A DNA stretch of 64,000 nt, from NCBI GenBank assembly GCA_022575985.1, contig JAKSXM010000137.1:26554001-26618000 (forward strand), written 5' to 3'. Position 1 is the first letter of the stretch. Each line of letters begins with the position of its first letter. Shown here piece after piece: positions 58,501-64,000 of this stretch. A model generated the notes under the pieces. That model saw only the letters and a list, made by a program, of their open reading frames with translations, did no database searches and was not told where the DNA came from. The translations under genes were made by a program, and so were the position numbers. The DNA is from Anagrus nilaparvatae (taxonomy: Eukaryota > Arthropoda > Insecta > Hymenoptera > Mymaridae).

Positions 58501-61500
58501 TTATAATTTTGATTGTTGTTGAGTACCTCTTCTAGGTATATTATTATAAGGTTTGACTAGAGGGAAAAGGGGTAAACTAGTTTTGAATTGTAGTATATCT
58601 TGAATTTTAGCAGCACCGCTATTAGTTATATTTTCGTTATCTTTTTCTCCATCTGCTGTTGAAATTACGTGTATGCTAAGTTTATGCTTATGTTCTGAAT
58701 TTTTTGAGATAAATTCCTAAAAATAAATGTTTAATTTTTAGTAAAAATTCATCACTGATATGGTAAATTTTAAAGATACCTTGTAAAAATCAAGAATTTC
58801 ATTTTTTGTTATTGTCCTTAAAAATGCAACTTCTATATTTGGACGATCAAAATTATACTGTTGTATGGTTATTTCATTCCAAAAATGACCTGATAATGTA
58901 CTTAACTTTTTAGGTTTTTCAAGTCTTTGTAATGCTAAAGATTCTTTATGTTTATTGAATTCTTCATCTGACATTTTTTCGATATGAGACTGAAATTAAA
59001 TTTTGCAAATCATTTTAAGTTTAAAAAGAGCAAAAGATCAAAATACCAACCTCCATAGATTCTAAAAATTCATCAATTTTATCTTCGACAAATTGCGGAT
59101 GTTTATTACTTTGAATTATAACTCTGATACCTTGAACTCCATTATTTCTTCGAAGGCCACTAAATACGATATATCCCAGTTGTTCTTTAGTTCTTAAAAC
59201 GTTAAAACAAGGCTCGGATATTATTTGGGTAAAAAGTTCAAGTAACATATTACTCTTTGTGGATTGAACTCCTGTTTGATAATAAACTTGAGTACATGAA
59301 CTCTTGTGAAATTTATTTTCAACCTCATATAAAAAGTGGCATCCTATTTTTTTGAATAAAAATTAAATTTTAATTTAAAAATTAAATTTTTTAGTAATAT
59401 TTACTAAAACTATGTAAGGAGATATCTCTTACCATCTGGTAGACTAAATTCTCTGAATAATACCATCTGGTTTGGAAGTAAGGGAGTCAAATTTTTTATT
59501 TTTGACGTTAAAGTTGTTTCTGTCATTCTTGCTATTTGCAAGCTATCTGTCTTTGTTAAATTTCCGTGAAATAGACATTCTAAATGAATTTTACTTAATA
59601 AATCTGGTACAAATTCTTGCAGTCTTTCGATTGTTACCACTTTATAAAAAATTTTAAATCAGTACATTTTATAAAAAATTTTAATTTTAACAAGTAATTT
59701 TTGTCAAACTTACTATCACAGGCATTCAAGAGTTCATTTTTTACCCAAACTTGTTCTGAGCAAAGTACAGCAAGATAATAACTTGCATGTTGATATGGTT
59801 GATCTGCTTCAAAATTTTTTAAACTTCTAATGTACTAAACAAAAATAAAAAATTTAATTTAATCAAAATTAATTTTTGTTTTTTTATAAGCTTACGTTTT
59901 CTTTCAGAATGTGAAATCTTTTTTCTTCGATTGTAAAATTCACCATCCTATCCAAAATTTTTTCTAATAATACATGTAACTTATCATCGTAACCACTAAG
60001 AACCAACTATAATTAAAAGACAAAATAACATTTTTAATTGTCAATACAAAAAATATAAAGAAATAAAAAAATATAAATGATATAATTTCTTACAGATAAA
60101 CCATATTTACTATTTGCAAGTTCCCATCTTAGACCAGCTAAGTCTGCATTATATGCAAATTCATTTAATGAATCTTTTAATAATTGCAAATATAAATACG
60201 TCATGTTAGTGCTTAAAGGATCTATATATGCCAGTGGACTGAAAATATAAATTTTTTTTTTATTTTAAAATTTTCAACTACAAACACTTTTACATTTAAG
60301 GTACAATACCTTATGAAATCAAATGTTAAAACAGCTCTTGGCAGTAAAAATTCATCATCTTGTTTAAACCATAGTCTAATAAAAGGACTGTCTTCTATAA
60401 TAACTGGAAATTTATCTATCTAAAAAAAAAAAAAAAAAAAAAAATTGTAAATATTCAGTAAAAAATAAAAAATAAAATTTAATTTTATACTTGGCTTGCA
60501 GTCTTAATATCGAATTTTGTAGGTATGAATTCATTTTTTTCAGGAAGATGAAACGCTTGATTTAATGTTTTTAAATTTCCAGCATTTTCCCACTTTTCAA
60601 GAATTTCATTTGAAATTTTTTCTTTTTTATACTTTGTTCCATACCATGGTTCAACAGCATCAGCTATATCTTCAAATGCCTTAGCTACAACGTGAACTCT
60701 TATTTTTTCAGGTACCAAATAATTTTCTAACGACATTATTAATTCTGGTTTCCATTCGGTGTATAATACTGGTGCAGTTAATACTTCTTCGATTGGGTAA
60801 TCTTGTAAATATTGTACAGTTGCATTAACGTATATTCTTGGCGAAGATTTTTCTTTAAATCTAAAATTCATTTTCGATATGTCTGTGTATTCCTGAAATA
60901 AAATATTTCTTTGATTTTATTATGTTCTTCAAATTTGTCAATATTTTTTTTTATACTAACGTCAAATATCCATTTAACAGCTCCTTCTTTTCTTATCATA
61001 CTTATGTATTGGAATACAAGATCAATAATGTCATCAACATGATTCAAACCATCTTCTGTTAAATCAACATACACATTAAAAAAATCAAATCCTTTTGCTT
61101 GAGCTCGTTTACCAGCTACCAATGAATTACTCCAGCCTTTGTCTCTTAAAGCTGATAACAATGATCCTTTACCTTCATGACCTAATAAATGTGACCAATA
61201 ATGGACAGGCTACAAAATATCTTTATATATAATTTATTTTTTTTAAAGATTTAAAATATTTTTAAATTTTCTTACCCCTGCACGAAAATCTTCATGCATA
61301 TCAGGAATTGGGAACGTAATATTCAAGTACCTTATATCTTTTATTGGAACTACTGACCATTTTGTGCCAAAATGTTCTTCATTAAATGGATGTTCAGTCC
61401 ATTTAGGTGCCTCGACATTTTTATTTTCAACATTTGAAAACATACCAACAACAAGGTTTTCCAAGTCATCTAAGCTCTCTGTTGTAAAAAATTCAAAATT

Positions 61501-62866
61501 AAATGCATTGAAATCTATGAATTTAATATGTATTACCTTTTCCAAGTACACTCAATGCCATTATATTTGAAGAATACCATTTTTGATGAAACTTTAGTAA
61601 TTCTTCTCGAACATTAATATTTTTTTCTTTAGGAATAATTTCAAGGGTTTCCTTACTACCTGTTCCAAACTTAGAAAAAGGATGATTGGGATCTGCTGAC
61701 GATTTATCTAACTGATCCAATCTCCATGTATCGTTGCTCAAATTTTTTTCATGTTCTTGATGAACGGCATTTAATTCTTTTTGAGTAGCTGATTCAGTAA
61801 ACAATGGACAGCTAAAAAATTGTGAAAATCTATCAAGTGCACCTTCTAAATTTTCTGGATTAACATCAAAGTAATAATTAGTGTGATCAAGAAATGTCGA
61901 AGCATTACTGGCTCCACCATTTTGAGATAAAAATTGATTATAATCATTATCTTCAGGATATTTTTCTGTTCCCAAAAATAACATGTGTTCACAAAAGTGT
62001 GCTAGGCCTGGTAATTCTTTTGGATCACTTAAGTAACCTATTTGAAGAAAATATATTTTTATTAAATTTTACCAAATACTTAATGTATTATATTAATTAC
62101 TTACCAACATTAACATCTAAAGAAGCTGCACTTTTATCAGTACTTGGATCACTTATTAGTAAAACTTTCATTTGATTACTAAGAATTAATCCTCTATAAT
62201 CTCTTTTATCATTAGGAGATTTCTCAATATTATTAAAACGCTTAGGTTCTTTAGATGAAGTAGTTACCGCTGCTGTCATTGTATCGGCTGCTTTGTTCCT
62301 GAAAATATTTTTAGGCAGAATTTTATAATATACTTTTGCTGAAAAAAATTGACATAAGGAAATTATCAAGACAGATTGATTCTTACAAGGATTCTGTATC
62401 AGTTTTTTCAGAGTCCAAAGAACAGTTTTACAGAGGCATTATAGCAGTTTTTTGCTTTAACGCTCTATTTTATATAAAAAATTTCAAATTACAAATTACT
62501 AAAATTTATTTTAACTGTATATAGTATAAAACAGATAATATTTATTTGGTATCTTTAAAACTTAATAAATATTTTTAGGTTACGATAATAAAAAAATTAA
62601 TGCTTTCCAAAAACAAAAATTAAAAAAAAGTTCAAATTTAAAAAAATTATTAAACAATTAAACAAATACTTAATATTATATTTAAATAAAAATAAAATTT
62701 TAAAACTAAAAATTTAATAAATTAATTATTTAAAAATCTATTTTGGAGCAGAAACCCTTAAAAAATTAATGGTATATCTGGGTATATATAAAAACATAAC
62801 TCACCTGACAAAAATGAATGATTGGAGAGGTAAAAAAACAATTCGTAGACGTCTTATTGAAAACAT
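58501..62866 (-). CDS. IDE: Insulin-degrading enzyme (M16A metalloprotease)
   Basis: Fourteen minus-strand exons join in frame: 62805-62866, 62105-62298, 61537-62037, 61276-61478, 60961-61209, 60491-60892, 60310-60419, 60094-60238, 59896-60006, 59714-59834, 59433-59639, 59051-59343, 58780-58989, 58501-58716; total 1007 aa (human 1019). The inverted zinc motif HFCEH is at 99-103 with E102 as catalytic base, and E180 (LNAVHQEHE) is the third zinc ligand. Later landmarks are [49 protein letters not shown] and QQYNFDRPN. The enzyme clears insulin-type peptides, amyloid-like fragments and other short peptides. The N-terminus ([11 protein letters not shown]) is basic and hydrophobic like a mitochondrial presequence, with a second ATG at codon 28. 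The C-terminus is SKL, a peroxisomal targeting signal. Confidence 0.97.
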
Positions 62867-63740
62867 TTATTATTTTTTTTTGTATTAATCACTTTCTCGT
62901 CTTATAAATAAACTTAAATATTGAGGAAAATATACTTTCTTAATTTATTTACTAATTATATTGATGGTATCAAAAAATTACATAATTTAAATTGGAGTTT
63001 TATGTTTTGTACGTTTATATTATTTATAAATATTTTTTAAATAATTAAAAATATACTCAATTCAATAGAGTTAAATAAAAATTATGTTTATTCAATTTAA
63101 AAAAAAATTTTAACGCATGTAGCTGGTATTATAACTAAATACTTGTTAAAATTTTAAGTAATTTAAATATTTGTTTAAAACAGGGTGTAAAAATATTTGA
63201 AATAAATATATATATTTGTTTTACAAAAATATTATGCACACATATATATGTGACTCAAATTTCATTCATTAAATTTGCGAGCGCAGTTTGAAATTTTAGA
63301 TGTGAAAAAGTACAGTTGTATTATAAAAAAAGGAAAAGGGGGAACCAAAAAACCCATGACCATTTCCATGGTTTGACATTGTTGAGTAATACTTACCGTG
63401 AAAAAATGACCTCAAAACTTTATTTAAAATACCTATTTGTTTAATTAAACTACTTTCATTCAGTGTTTGTAATATATATATGTCAATATATATCAATGAA
63501 TTTAATTTACTATATATTTACTACTAGGATTAGTAAAAAATTCATTCATTTCTTAGAATATGTTATGGAATTTGTAAACATAGAGGATAAAATGGTATCA
63601 TATATAATATATAAATATTTTTATACTTTACAATCTAGCTATTTTTTTGTTTTATTTATATATCTTATTATCTTTAAAGAAATACTCTTCAGAACAATAA
63701 AGTGTATTGTTTCTCAAGTTAGATTTAATTGGAAAAGAAA
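62867..63740. promoter_or_regulatory. Divergent intergenic region between IDE and the Dispatched-like gene
   Basis: The two start codons are 874 bp apart and face away from each other, so both promoters should lie here. No specific factor site stands out. Short ORFs in this interval are AT-rich chance frames. Confidence 0.4.
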
Positions 63741-64000
63741 ATGTTATCCTGCTACTCAAAAGCTCTTGTTAGATATCCTTACACAATTTTAATTCTTATA
63801 TTTACATTTTCAACAATTTTTTTTATTTTACCAATTGTCACAAGAAAATTACCAACATTTCTGGATCCACAAATTGTAAATAAGTATTAGCTATATTACA
63901 AATTACTTTCAAAAATTCTTTTTTTTTAAATTGTTTTTTCATTGAAATAACAGGGTTTTGAGGCTCGAGGAACTGTTTTATCACAAAGAATTGCAGCATG
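63741..64000 (+). CDS. disp: Dispatched-like RND-family membrane protein, N-terminal part (cut by window end)
   Basis: Exon 1 (63741-63875) encodes 45 residues starting MLSCYSKALVRYPYTILILI. It includes a hydrophobic segment (about 15-33) and the end LPTFLDPQI. Exon 2 starts at 63954 after CAG and continues GFEARGTVLSQRIAAW to the window edge. A membrane anchor followed by P-x-F-x-DPQ-x-GFEARGT is the N-terminal pattern of Dispatched proteins, which release cholesterol-modified Hedgehog from producing cells. Patched and other RND relatives lack this exact motif. Only about 60 codons are visible, so the 12-pass body and sterol-sensing domain cannot be checked. Confidence 0.7.

Noticed and set aside
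61364..62175. Plus-strand ORFs of 68 and 93 codons within IDE
   Set aside because: They are antisense shadows of IDE exons on the minus strand.
1..64000. CRISPR arrays, operons or bacterial contamination
   Set aside because: The window has spliced eukaryotic genes throughout; the regular repeats found (50 bp, 153 bp) lack the spacer structure of CRISPR.
1..64000. tRNA or rRNA genes
   Set aside because: No cloverleaf with box A/B sequence or rRNA-like conserved block was recognised on reading both strands; a covariance-model scan was not possible.

Overview
The window is nuclear DNA from an arthropod, most likely an insect. It is very AT-rich, has short GT-AG introns, and carries single-copy animal genes with insect-like sequence. 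An astakine/prokineticin-like peptide together with extreme AT content would suit a hymenopteran parasitoid or a hemipteran, but the sequence alone does not fix the order. Exon boundaries below were read by eye from splice sites, reading-frame continuity and similarity to known families. No search was run.

Layout. From 1 to about 13.7 kb the DNA is almost gene-free. It holds a degenerate LINE fragment (1.85-2.85 kb), a 1.1-kb palindromic element (6.7-7.8 kb), a 213-bp hAT-type MITE with a perfect 8-bp target duplication (9.3 kb) and small CACTG-ended repeats. A lone minus-strand exon at 13.7 kb encodes the start of a small one-pass membrane protein. From 15.2 to 17.5 kb lie two palindromic elements, one with a perfect 8-bp target duplication. 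From 17.6 to 22.1 kb an intronless Aurora-B-like kinase (minus) and the Golgi pH regulator GPHR (plus, 8 exons) diverge from a shared promoter with two E2F-like motifs. From 23.7 to 27.4 kb is the glucosidase II alpha subunit (minus, 7 exons, 926 aa). From 30.8 to 51.4 kb is a complete LRP4-type receptor (plus, 25 exons, 2084 aa), whose second and last introns are filled with mobile elements. From 54.1 to 54.5 kb is the astakine-like peptide (minus). From 58.5 to 62.9 kb is insulin-degrading enzyme (minus, 14 exons, 1007 aa, ending in SKL). The right edge cuts a Dispatched-like gene after about 60 codons.

The genes are ordinary housekeeping or signalling genes with no evident shared pathway: mitosis, Golgi ion balance, ER glycoprotein quality control, synaptic/Wnt-related signalling, a blood-cell cytokine, peptide degradation and Hedgehog release. 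The striking feature is the load of inverted-repeat DNA. More than a dozen foldback or MITE-like elements of 0.08 to 2 kb occur. Several have intact target-site duplications (TA, TTA, TTAA, 8 bp, 9 bp) that point to different transposase superfamilies, and some are nested. One is a deleted Mutator-like element that keeps a piece of transposase. Several long palindromes sit inside introns and would be transcribed as long hairpins.
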